DNA of 8,122 nucleotides, from the NCBI GenBank assembly GCA_050247895.1, contig JBFWTJ010000181.1:1-8122 (forward strand), in the 5' to 3' direction. This document shows, piece by piece, positions 1 through 5,913 of this stretch. Each line of letters starts with the position of its first letter. The stretch's first letter is position 1. The translations under genes were made by a program, and so were the position numbers. Source of the DNA: CAVPEW01 sp050247895 (GTDB lineage Bacteria; Actinomycetota; Acidimicrobiia; Acidimicrobiales; VFJN01). The notes below the pieces were generated by a model, which searched no databases, was not told where the DNA came from, and saw nothing but the letters and a program-made list of their open reading frames with translations.

Positions 1-847
1 AGCCGTCGGACCAGCGGACCTCGACCTCGGTGCCCGGCTCGACCGCCCGCGCCAGGCGGGCCAACGCCACGGCGCCCCACCGGGCCGACGGCGCGCTCGA
101 GGTCACCACCCCGACCTGCTCACCCTCCCCGGCCACCGCGGCGTCGCGGGCCACGACCGAGCCCACCGGCGGGACGACCGCCGGCACCATCACCAACGCC
201 CGCACCGGGCGCGGCACCTGCCCACCCCGGCTGTCGATCCGGGCCACCAGCTCCTGTCCCGTGTAGCAGCCCTTGGCGAAGCTCACCGACCGCTCGACCA
301 GCCAGGCGCCCAACTCGGCCGGGATCGTCTCGGGCGTCACCTCCGCGCCCAGGAGCGGCACGCCGGCCGCGATCCGCAGGGCTTCCAGGTCGCCCGGATC
401 AGCCGGGGCGATCCCCTCGGGACGGGGATCCGGACCCAACAGGTCCACGCCGACGGCACCCGGCCAGCCGCAGTCGAGCACCAGCGCCGCACCCGGCACC
501 GCGCCCACCGGCGAACCCGGGCCCCGCACGGCGACCGCCTTCCAGTCCAGCACCTCGACCTCGGCCTCGGTGCGCAGCAGGAACCGGGCCAACCGGGCCC
601 GCACCGGCTCGGGGTCCGGCCCCGGGGCGTCGAGCACCACGACGTCGTCGTCGGTCCGGGTCACCCGCAGCCAGGCGCAGGTCTTGCCCGTCGGCTCCAG
701 CAGCAGCGACCAGGCCGTCTCCCCCGGCGCCAGGGCGGCGACGTCCTGGCTGAGCTGGCCCTGGAGGTAGGCGACGGCGTCCGGGCCGGCGACGCGCACG
801 ACCACCCACGGCCGCGCCACCGCCCCGGTCTCCACCCGCAGGTCCAC
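1..847 (-). CDS. ygfZ: YgfZ/GcvT-like folate-binding protein, 3' end cut by window edge
   Basis: Tetrahydrofolate-binding protein of the YgfZ/GcvT-like family, whose members help maintain or repair certain Fe-S enzymes, probably in the cytoplasm. 282 residues are visible and no stop is reached before base 1. The decisive mark is the family signature KGCYTGQE at about residues 192-199 (bases 251-274), with the conserved Cys at 194. It is preceded by an R-I-x-x-G-x-P-x-x-G-x-E segment (about residues 160-171) that is also typical. The N-terminal part (VRVAGPDAVAYLQGQLSQDV, then a WSLLLEPTGK stretch) fits the GcvT-like fold. GTG at 847 is chosen because it is the first possible start after the in-frame trpE stop (TGA 880-878) and the usual N-terminal motifs follow it. 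GTG at 835 or 820 would also be possible. No Shine-Dalgarno is visible, but a TAGCGT hexamer lies 7 bases upstream. The gene follows trpE after 30 bases. Family assignment is firm; the biological target is not visible. Confidence 0.9.
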   Translation of the reverse strand, partial: MDLRVETGAVARPWVVVRVAGPDAVAYLQGQLSQDVAALAPGETAWSLLLEPTGKTCAWLRVTRTDDDVVVLDAPGPDPEPVRARLARFLLRTEAEVEVLDWKAVAVRGPGSPVGAVPGAALVLDCGWPGAVGVDLLGPDPRPEGIAPADPGDLEALRIAAGVPLLGAEVTPETIPAELGAWLVERSVSFAKGCYTGQELVARIDSRGGQVPRPVRALVMVPAVVPPVGSVVARDAAVAGEGEQVGVVTSSAPSARWGAVALARLARAVEPGTEVEVRWSDG

Positions 848-854
848 CGGGCCG

Positions 855-860
855 ACGCTA
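855..860 (-). promoter_or_regulatory. Candidate -10 hexamer for leaderless ygfZ transcript
   Basis: TAGCGT (fits TANNNT) ends 7 bases before the GTG at 847, the distance expected if transcription begins at the start codon. It lies in the trpE-ygfZ gap, within the block CCGGTAGCGT that also occurs before the GroES-like gene. No convincing -35 box is seen. Inference from spacing and recurrence only. Confidence 0.35.
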
Positions 861-877
861 CCGGTCCCGGCCGGCGC

Positions 878-2395
878 TCAGGCCCGGCGGGCGGCCGACA
901 TCCGCCGGGCCGCGGCCACCGCGGCCAGCAGGGCCTGGGCCTTGTTGCGGCACTCGAGGTCCTCGTGCTCGGGCACGCTGTCCACCACGATGCCCGCCCC
1001 GGCCTGCACCGAGGCCCGCCCGTCGTCGGTCACCACCAGGGTGCGGATGGCGATCGCGGTGTCGATGTTGCCGGAGAAGTCGACATAGCCGACCACGCCG
1101 GCGTAGGGGCCCCGCTTCACCGGCTCCAGCTCGTCGATGATCTCCATGGCCCGGACCTTGGGCGCCCCGCTCACCGTGCCCGCGGGAAGGGTCGCCCGCA
1201 GGACGTCGATCGGGGTGCACCCCGCCCGGAGCCGGCCCGAGACCTGCGAGGTGAGGTGCATGACGTGGCTGTAGCGCTCCAGGGTCATCGTCTCGTCGAC
1301 GGTCTCGGTGCCGAACTCGACCACGCGCCCCACGTCGTTGCGGGCCAGGTCGATGAGCATCACGTGCTCGGCGACCTCCTTGGGGTGCTCGCGCAGCTCG
1401 GCGGCCAGCCGCCGGTCCTCCTCGTCGGTCGCGCCCCGCCGGCGCGTCCCCGCGATGGGTCGGGAGATCACCCGACCGTCGAGCAGCTGGACCATCGGTT
1501 CGGGCGACGCCCCCACCAGGGTCACCCCCGGCTGGCGCACGAAGTACATGTACGGGCTGGGGTTCACCTGGCGCAGCACCCGGTACAGGTCGAAGGGCTC
1601 GGCGCCCAGACCCCCCTCGATGTCGAAGCGCTGGGCCAGCACCACCTGGAAGACGTCTCCGGCCAGGATGTGCTCCTTGGCCACCTCGACCGCCCGGGCG
1701 TAGTCGCCCCGGCCCATCGTCGAGTGGACCCCGGGCAGCTCCCCGTCGCCGTCGGGCGGCTCGACCAGCGGTTCGTCCAGCGGGCGGGCCCCGTCCGCGG
1801 CCAGGTCGTCGAGGCGGCGCAGCGCCCCCTCGTACAGCGCGTCCAGCTCGGCCTCGGTCGCGTCGGCGTGGGCCACGACGTTGTCGATCAAGGTCACCCG
1901 CTGGCGCCAGTGGTCGTAGGCCGCCAGCTGGCCGATGACCGACAGCACGGCGTCGGGCAGGCCCTGGTCGTCGGTCGGCACGTCGGGGAGGCGCTCGACC
2001 TCGCGGACCACGTCGTAGCCCAGGTAGCCCATCACCCCACCGTGGAGCGGGGGCAGCTCGGCCAGGGCCGGCGCCCGCCACGCCTCGACCAGGGCACCCA
2101 GGGCGGCGAGGATGCCGCCGTCGAGGGGGACGCCGTCGGGAAGGGTCCCCGTGGCGGTGACCGAGCGACCCCGGGCCGTCAGCGTGGCCAGGGGGTTCCG
2201 GCCGATGAACGACCAGCGGCTCCAACGCTCGCTGTGCTCCACCGACTCCAGGAGGAAGCCGGGGGCGTCGCCGACCAGCCGCGCGTAGCCGGCCACCGGG
2301 GTGGTCAGGTCGGCCAGCAGCTCCCGCCACACCGGGACCACCGTGTGGGTGCGGGCCAGGGCCAGGAAGTCGTGCCGGGACGGGTGCGTCCGCAT
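878..2395 (-). CDS. trpE: Anthranilate synthase component I (TrpE)
   Basis: Large subunit of anthranilate synthase. It converts chorismate to anthranilate in the first step of tryptophan synthesis, using ammonia supplied by the TrpG glutaminase, which is not in this window. The 505-residue length is normal. The N-terminal domain has the LLES segment (48-51) and NPSPYMYF follows at 278-285; both belong to the feedback tryptophan site. The chorismate-binding domain has PIAGT (313-317), EHVMLIDLARNDVGRV (343-358), MHL (379-381), the AGTVSGAPK loop (405-413), GAGIVVDS (466-473) and a C-terminal E-x-x-NKAxAL-type segment. TrpE is preferred over PabB or a salicylate synthase because of the LLES and NPSPYMYF pair and the his linkage. 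ATG 2395 lies 10 bases after the hisI stop, so co-transcription is likely. There is no room for a leader peptide or attenuator directly upstream, so any such control would act at a distant promoter. Feedback inhibition by tryptophan is expected from the retained motifs. Confidence 0.97.
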   Translation of the reverse strand: MRTHPSRHDFLALARTHTVVPVWRELLADLTTPVAGYARLVGDAPGFLLESVEHSERWSRWSFIGRNPLATLTARGRSVTATGTLPDGVPLDGGILAALGALVEAWRAPALAELPPLHGGVMGYLGYDVVREVERLPDVPTDDQGLPDAVLSVIGQLAAYDHWRQRVTLIDNVVAHADATEAELDALYEGALRRLDDLAADGARPLDEPLVEPPDGDGELPGVHSTMGRGDYARAVEVAKEHILAGDVFQVVLAQRFDIEGGLGAEPFDLYRVLRQVNPSPYMYFVRQPGVTLVGASPEPMVQLLDGRVISRPIAGTRRRGATDEEDRRLAAELREHPKEVAEHVMLIDLARNDVGRVVEFGTETVDETMTLERYSHVMHLTSQVSGRLRAGCTPIDVLRATLPAGTVSGAPKVRAMEIIDELEPVKRGPYAGVVGYVDFSGNIDTAIAIRTLVVTDDGRASVQAGAGIVVDSVPEHEDLECRNKAQALLAAVAAARRMSAARRA

Positions 2396-2405
2396 CGGTG
2401 CCGGT

Positions 2406-2759
2406 CTAGCCGAAGGAACGGAAGAAGCAGCTTCGCTCCCCCGTGTGGCAGGCGCCCCGGCCCTCCTGCTCGACCACGAACAGCAGGGTGTCGCCGTCGC
2501 AGTCGTAGTACGCCTCGCGGACGAACTGGCGGTCGCCCGACGTGTCGCCCTTGCGCCACACCTCCCGGCGGCTGCGGGACCAGAACACCGTCCGCCCCTC
2601 GGCCAGGGTCTGGCGCAGCGTGTCGGCCGTCATCCAGGCCATCATCAGCACCTGGCCCGTGCCCTGCTCCTGGACGATCGCCGGCACCAAGCCGGCCGCG
2701 TCGTACTTGACCAGCTCCAGCTGTTCCTCGGTGGCGGCGATCGGCACGGCGACGGGCAT
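2406..2759 (-). CDS. hisI: Phosphoribosyl-AMP cyclohydrolase (HisI), single domain
   Basis: Opens the adenine ring of phosphoribosyl-AMP to give ProFAR, the substrate of HisA, in the cytoplasm. The 117 residues match the stand-alone cyclohydrolase; there is no fused HisE pyrophosphohydrolase domain. Visible motifs are [20 protein letters not shown] (24-43), [17 protein letters not shown] (59-75), the metal-binding DCDGD (86-90; Asp86, Asp88, Asp90 with Cys87) and [10 protein letters not shown] (103-112), which supplies Cys104 and Cys111. Together the three Cys form the expected zinc site. ATG 2759 is the first good start and gives the usual short N-terminus. No Shine-Dalgarno is apparent, but TACCCT lies 7 bases upstream. 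It follows the GroES-like gene after 52 bases and precedes trpE by 10. It is the only gene in the window with a visible stop that ends in TAG rather than TGA. Confidence 0.97.
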   Translation of the reverse strand: MPVAVPIAATEEQLELVKYDAAGLVPAIVQEQGTGQVLMMAWMTADTLRQTLAEGRTVFWSRSRREVWRKGDTSGDRQFVREAYYDCDGDTLLFVVEQEGRGACHTGERSCFFRSFG

Positions 2760-2766
2760 GCCCGTC

Positions 2767-2772
2767 AGGGTA
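2767..2772 (-). promoter_or_regulatory. Candidate -10 hexamer for leaderless hisI transcript
   Basis: TACCCT fits TANNNT and ends 7 bases before the hisI ATG. A poor -35 candidate (TTTCCG) lies 18 bases further upstream. It sits in the 52-base gap after the GroES-like gene, where an internal promoter would serve hisI-trpE. Inference from position only. Confidence 0.3.
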
Positions 2773-2784
2773 CGAGGGCGATCG

Positions 2785-2810
2785 CGGCGACGGAAACCGG
2801 GTTCCCGCCG
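2785..2810 (-). other. Imperfect hairpin just after the GroES-like gene
   Basis: Read on the minus strand, CGGCG (2810-2806) can pair with CGCCG (2789-2785), and GGAA (2805-2802) with TTCC (2795-2792). This leaves a 2-base bulge and a loop of about 6 bases. It begins two bases after the stop codon at 2812-2814. There is no following T-run, so it is not a standard intrinsic terminator; it could be a weak attenuator, an mRNA-stability element or chance in GC-rich DNA. Confidence 0.25.
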
Positions 2811-2811
2811 G

Positions 2812-3141
2812 TCACAGGTAGAGGCCGGTCGAGGACTCCTCCAGGCGCTTGGCCGCCACCGCGTGGATGTCCCGCTCGCGCAGGATGATGTAGTCGTCGC
2901 CCCGGACCTCGACCTCGTAGCGGTCCTCCGGGCTGAACAGGACCTGGTCGCCGACCTCCATCGCCCGCACGTTGGGCCCCGCGGCCACGACCTCGGCCCA
3001 CACCAGGCGCTTCTTCATCTCCGCCGTCGCCGGGATCAGGATGCCCCCCGAGGTCCGGCGCTCGCCCTCGGCCGTCTGGCGCACGAGGATCCGATCGTTG
3101 AGCATCTTGATCGGGAGCTTCTCGCGGTCGAGCTCGGTCAT
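2812..3141 (-). CDS. GroES/Cpn10-like co-chaperonin paralogue
   Basis: A small Cpn10-fold protein of 109 residues. Family marks are LNDRILVR (14-21), the mobile-loop segment [10 protein letters not shown] (28-37) with a hydrophobic I-L-I tripeptide at the position GroES uses to bind GroEL, then [17 protein letters not shown] (63-69) and the closing [14 protein letters not shown] (82-94). Unlike standard GroES, the stretch between AAG and VGD is only about 7 residues, so the roof beta-hairpin is missing. There is also a charged N-terminal extension and a C-terminal tail ending STGLYL. I recall similar tails in other actinobacterial GroES-like paralogues, but could not check this. No groEL lies nearby. 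ATG 3141 gives a good N-terminus; no Shine-Dalgarno is seen, but TAGCGT lies 6 bases upstream. It sits between hisF (39 bases before) and hisI (52 bases after). The fold call is firm, whereas co-chaperonin activity and partner are inferred. The symbol is left blank because this is unlikely to be the main groES. Confidence 0.88.
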   Translation of the reverse strand: MTELDREKLPIKMLNDRILVRQTAEGERRTSGGILIPATAEMKKRLVWAEVVAAGPNVRAMEVGDQVLFSPEDRYEVEVRGDDYIILRERDIHAVAAKRLEESSTGLYL

Positions 3142-3147
3142 GGGGCA

Positions 3148-3153
3148 ACGCTA
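3148..3153 (-). promoter_or_regulatory. Candidate -10 hexamer for leaderless GroES-like transcript
   Basis: TAGCGT (TANNNT) ends 6 bases before the ATG at 3141, in the 39-base gap after hisF. The surrounding block CCGGTAGCGT is identical to the one preceding ygfZ. There is no clear -35 hexamer and no Shine-Dalgarno, which together suit a leaderless actinobacterial mRNA. Inference from spacing and recurrence. Confidence 0.4.
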
Positions 3154-3180
3154 CCGGGACCCGTGGCGTGGCCGGAGGGG

Positions 3181-3948
3181 TCAGGCCGGCCGGACCGCGA
3201 CGCCCGCGGCGGCGAGCCGGGCCTTGGCCTCGGCCACCGTGTGCTCGCCGAAGTGGAAGATCGACGCGGCGAGCACGGCGTCCGCGCCACCCTCCACCAC
3301 GCCCTCGACCAGGTGGTCCAGGTCGCCCACGCCCCCGCTGGCGATCACCGGCACGCCGACCGCCGCGCTCACCGCCGCGGTCAGCTCCAGGTCGAACCCG
3401 GCCCGGGTCCCGTCGCGATCCATCGAGGTCAGCAGCACCTCGCCCGCGCCGAGCTCCACTGCCCGGACCACCCATTCCAGGGCGTCCAGGTCGGTCGGGC
3501 GACGGCCCCCGTGGGTCGTCACCCCGAAGCCGCTCGGCGCCGCGGGCTGGCGACGGGCGTCGACGGCGAGGACCACGCACTGGTTCCCGAACTCCTCGGC
3601 CAGCTCGGCCAGCAGCGAAGGCCGGGCGATCGCCGCGGTGTTGACCGAGACCTTGTCCGCTCCCACCCGCAGCAGCCGCCGGGCGTCGTCCACGGTCCTG
3701 ATGCCCCCGCCGACGGTGAAGGGGATGAAGATCTCCTCGGCGGTCCGGCGGGCCACGTCCACGATGGTGTCCCGGGCGTCGCTGGACGCCGTGATGTCGA
3801 GGAACACCAGCTCGTCGGCTCCCTCGGCGTCGTAGCGGGCAGCGAGCTCCACCGGGTCGCCGGCGTCGCGCAGGCCCACGAAGTTCACGCCCTTGACGAC
3901 CCGGCCCGCGTCGACGTCCAGGCACGGGATGACCCGGGCCGTCCTCAC
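3181..3948 (-). CDS. hisF: Imidazole glycerol phosphate synthase, cyclase subunit (HisF)
   Basis: The (beta/alpha)8-barrel cyclase of IGP synthase. It joins PRFAR with ammonia channelled from HisH to give imidazole glycerol phosphate and AICAR. It has 255 residues, the normal length. [19 protein letters not shown] opens the protein (5-23) and contains catalytic Asp11. The second catalytic Asp falls at residue 130 in VVLAVDARR, matching the numbering of well-studied HisF proteins. Other marks are FTVGGGIRT (77-85), [12 protein letters not shown] (95-106), a [11 protein letters not shown] segment, and the phosphate-binding [12 protein letters not shown] near the C-terminus. GTG 3948 overlaps the hisA stop in a GTGA junction and places the conserved N-terminus correctly. 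A G-rich run at 3953-3959 may act as a poor ribosome-binding site. This is the last gene of the tightly coupled his block; 39 bases separate it from the next gene. The partner HisH is encoded two genes upstream. Confidence 0.98.
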   Translation of the reverse strand: MRTARVIPCLDVDAGRVVKGVNFVGLRDAGDPVELAARYDAEGADELVFLDITASSDARDTIVDVARRTAEEIFIPFTVGGGIRTVDDARRLLRVGADKVSVNTAAIARPSLLAELAEEFGNQCVVLAVDARRQPAAPSGFGVTTHGGRRPTDLDALEWVVRAVELGAGEVLLTSMDRDGTRAGFDLELTAAVSAAVGVPVIASGGVGDLDHLVEGVVEGGADAVLAASIFHFGEHTVAEAKARLAAAGVAVRPA

Positions 3949-4688
3949 GACGTCCCCCCGGCCAACCGGGCCCGTGCCTCGGCCACGCCGAAGCGGCCCT
4001 CGTAGATGGCCTTGCCGACGATGGCCCCGGCCAGGCGCCGGCCACCGGCCTCCAACCCGTCCAGGGCCACCAGGTCCTCCAGCGTCCCGACGCCGCCGCT
4101 GGCCACCAACGGGACCGGCGAGCGCGCCAGCAGGTCCCGGTAGCCGTCGAGGTCGGGGCCGACCAGCTCGCCGTCCCGACTGATGTCGGTCACCACCAGG
4201 GCACCGAGGTCCTCGGTGGACAGCTCGGCCACCACCTCCACCAGCCGGCGACCGCTCCCCTGCGTCCAGCCGCGGGTCCGGACCTCGCCGTCGCGGTGGT
4301 CCAGCCCCACGGCGATGGCCCCGCCGTGGCGGGCCACCAGCCGGCGGACCAGGTCCGGGTCCTCCACCGCGGCGCTGCCGACCACGACGCGGGCCACGCC
4401 CGCGCCGAGCAGCTCGTCGGCGTCGGCCTCGGTCCGCACCCCCCCGCCGGTCTGCACCGGCACGTCGACCGCCGCGGCGATGGCGCGGATGACCGGGCGG
4501 TTCACCGGGTCGCCGGTCCGGGCCGCGTCGAGGTCCACGACGTGCACCCACGGTGCGCCCTCGGCCACGAACGCCCGGGCCTGGGCCACCGGATCGTCCC
4601 CGTACACGGTCTCGTCGGCGTAGTCGCCCTGGCGCAGCCGCACGCAGCGGCCGCCCCGCAGGTCGATGGCCGGGAACAGGTCGATCAC
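3945..4688 (-). CDS. hisA: ProFAR isomerase (HisA), possibly PriA-like
   Basis: The 247-residue (beta/alpha)8-barrel isomerase that converts ProFAR to PRFAR by an Amadori rearrangement. Visible motifs are [15 protein letters not shown] (4-18) with catalytic Asp9, [13 protein letters not shown] (47-59), [11 protein letters not shown] (76-86), the second catalytic Asp at 130 in [19 protein letters not shown] (137-146), [15 protein letters not shown] (165-179) and the phosphate site [10 protein letters not shown] (197-206). Actinobacteria often use PriA here, a dual-substrate enzyme that also performs the TrpF step. The Arg-Gly-Trp at 139-141 recalls PriA, but the GGGVR segment is HisA-type where PriA usually has SGGIR, so bifunctionality is undecided. 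GTG 4688 forms a GTGA overlap with hisH; the hisF start overlaps the stop in the same way. No strong Shine-Dalgarno is visible, so translational coupling is likely. Confidence 0.95.
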   Translation of the reverse strand: MIDLFPAIDLRGGRCVRLRQGDYADETVYGDDPVAQARAFVAEGAPWVHVVDLDAARTGDPVNRPVIRAIAAAVDVPVQTGGGVRTEADADELLGAGVARVVVGSAAVEDPDLVRRLVARHGGAIAVGLDHRDGEVRTRGWTQGSGRRLVEVVAELSTEDLGALVVTDISRDGELVGPDLDGYRDLLARSPVPLVASGGVGTLEDLVALDGLEAGGRRLAGAIVGKAIYEGRFGVAEARARLAGGTS

Positions 4689-5317
4689 GACGCGGCCACC
4701 GCCGTCGCCCGGCCGGCCCGGGCCACGAAGCGGGACAGCACCCCCAGGCCGACCGCCGAGGACTTCTCCGGGTGGAACTGGGTCGCCCACACCGGGCCCC
4801 GCTCCACCGCGGCGACGACCGGGCCGCCGTAGTCGCAGGTGGCCACGACCAGCTCGTCGTCGGTCTCGGCCGCGTAGGAGTGGACGAAGTAGGCCCAGCA
4901 CGGGTCGGCCAGGCCGGCGAGCATCGCCGGATCGCCCCGGCGCTGGAGCACGTTCCACTGCATCTGGGGGCGCTTCACGCCCTCGGGCAGGAGCCGCACC
5001 CGCCCGGGCAGGATGCCGAGCCCGGCCACCGAGGGGCTCTCGTCGGAGCCCTCGAAGAGCAGCTGCATCCCGATGCAGATGCCCATGAACGGCCGGCCGG
5101 CGTCGACCACCTCGTGGACCAGCTCGACCAGCCCCGCGGATCGCAGCGCCTCCATGCAACGACCGAAGGCGCCCACCCCGGGCAGCACGACGCCGTCCGC
5201 GGCGCGGACCTCGGCCGGATCCGCGGTCAGCCGGGCGTCGGCGCCCACCCGCTCGAGCGCCTTCTGGGCCGAGCGCAGGTTGCCGATGCCGTAGTCGAGC
5301 ACCGCGATGCGGGTCAC
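4685..5317 (-). CDS. hisH: Imidazole glycerol phosphate synthase, glutaminase subunit (HisH)
   Basis: Class I glutamine amidotransferase subunit of IGP synthase; it hydrolyses glutamine and passes ammonia to HisF. It has 210 residues, the usual length. It begins with [16 protein letters not shown]. The oxyanion strand PGVG is at 46-49, the nucleophile elbow [10 protein letters not shown] carries Cys81, and the remaining triad residues His182 and Glu184 lie in [14 protein letters not shown] (144-148) is also typical. A small oddity is PQMQWN at 117-122, where the family usually has a Gly before WN; the interface Trp and Asn themselves are kept. The gene starts at GTG 5317, overlapping the hisB stop as GTGA, with a fair AAGGGGA ribosome-binding site about 10 bases upstream. 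Its end overlaps hisA in the same way. Confidence 0.98.
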   Translation of the reverse strand: MTRIAVLDYGIGNLRSAQKALERVGADARLTADPAEVRAADGVVLPGVGAFGRCMEALRSAGLVELVHEVVDAGRPFMGICIGMQLLFEGSDESPSVAGLGILPGRVRLLPEGVKRPQMQWNVLQRRGDPAMLAGLADPCWAYFVHSYAAETDDELVVATCDYGGPVVAAVERGPVWATQFHPEKSSAVGLGVLSRFVARAGRATAVAAS

Positions 5318-5913
5318 GCCGACAGGGTCCCCTTGGTGGAGGGGATCGCCGTGCCCTCGACCCGGACGGCGTCCCGCAGGCAGCGCGCCACCCCCTTGAA
5401 GGTGGCCTCCAGCACGTGGTGGGTGTTGCGGCCCTCGCGCCGGCGCACGTGCAGGGTGATGCCCGCGCTGACCGCGAACGACTGCCAGAAGTGCTCGGCC
5501 ATCTCCGGGTTGAAGGGCGGGTCACCCAGCGGCAGCACCTCGCCGAAGGGCACGTCGTAGGCCACGAACGGGCGGCCCGACAGGTCCAGGGCGACCTCGA
5601 CCAGCGCCTCGTCGAGCGGGAACAGGCCGCTGGCGAACCGCCGCACGCCGGCCTTGTCGCCCAGCGCCGCCTTGAAGCACTCCCCCACGGCGATGGCCAC
5701 GTCCTCGACCGTGTGGTGGCCGTCGACCTCCAGGTCGCCCCGGGCCTCCACGACCAGGTCGAACCCGCCGTGGCGGCCGAGCTGGTCGAGCATGTGGTCG
5801 AAGAACGGCAGGCCCGTCGAGGCCCGGACCTCGCCGGCCGGGCCGTCGAGGTCGAGGGCCACGGAGACCTCGGTCTCCTTGGTCGTGCGGGCTCGGGTCG
5901 CGGAACGGCTCAT
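5314..5913 (-). CDS. hisB: Imidazoleglycerol-phosphate dehydratase (HisB), single function
   Basis: Manganese-dependent dehydratase that turns imidazole glycerol phosphate into imidazole acetol phosphate. The 199 residues match the monofunctional enzyme; the N-terminal histidinol-phosphatase domain of enterobacterial HisB is absent. The two repeated metal-binding motifs are GHHTVED (65-71) and THHVLEATFK (164-173). Other landmarks are LPFFDHMLDQLGRHGGFDL (35-53), SGRPFVAYDV (112-121), the MAEHFWQSFAVSAG segment with His141, and the C-terminal IPSTKGTL. ATG 5913 overlaps the hisC stop as ATGA and has an excellent Shine-Dalgarno at 5920-5928. Since no phosphatase domain is fused, a separate histidinol-phosphate phosphatase must be encoded elsewhere. 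Confidence 0.98.
   Translation of the reverse strand: MSRSATRARTTKETEVSVALDLDGPAGEVRASTGLPFFDHMLDQLGRHGGFDLVVEARGDLEVDGHHTVEDVAIAVGECFKAALGDKAGVRRFASGLFPLDEALVEVALDLSGRPFVAYDVPFGEVLPLGDPPFNPEMAEHFWQSFAVSAGITLHVRRREGRNTHHVLEATFKGVARCLRDAVRVEGTAIPSTKGTLSA
5328..5334 (-). promoter_or_regulatory. Probable ribosome-binding site of hisH
   Basis: AAGGGGA lies 10 bases before the GTG start at 5317, inside the last codons of hisB. It is a moderate match to the anti-Shine-Dalgarno sequence and supports this start. Confidence 0.45.

Noticed and set aside
30..770. Two plus-strand frames (30-266 and 273-770) and a minus-strand frame at 399-809 in the left end
   Set aside because: All are low-complexity Arg/Ser/Thr/Pro or Arg/Gly shadows of the minus-strand YgfZ-like gene, whose frame carries KGCYTGQE and is open to the window edge.
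878..2395. PabB or isochorismate synthase instead of TrpE
   Set aside because: The LLES and NPSPYMYF motifs, the 505-residue length and the adjacent hisI all favour TrpE.
965..2710. Long plus-strand open frame (581 codons) opposite trpE and hisI
   Set aside because: Composition is that of an antisense shadow (rich in His, Gly, Arg, Gln), with no recognisable motif. The opposite strand encodes two complete conserved enzymes. Long antisense frames are expected at this GC content.
3181..4551. Apparent N-terminal extension of HisF (456 residues)
   Set aside because: The extension overlaps hisA in another frame and lacks similarity to anything recognised; GTG 3948 gives the exact family N-terminus with Asp at position 11.
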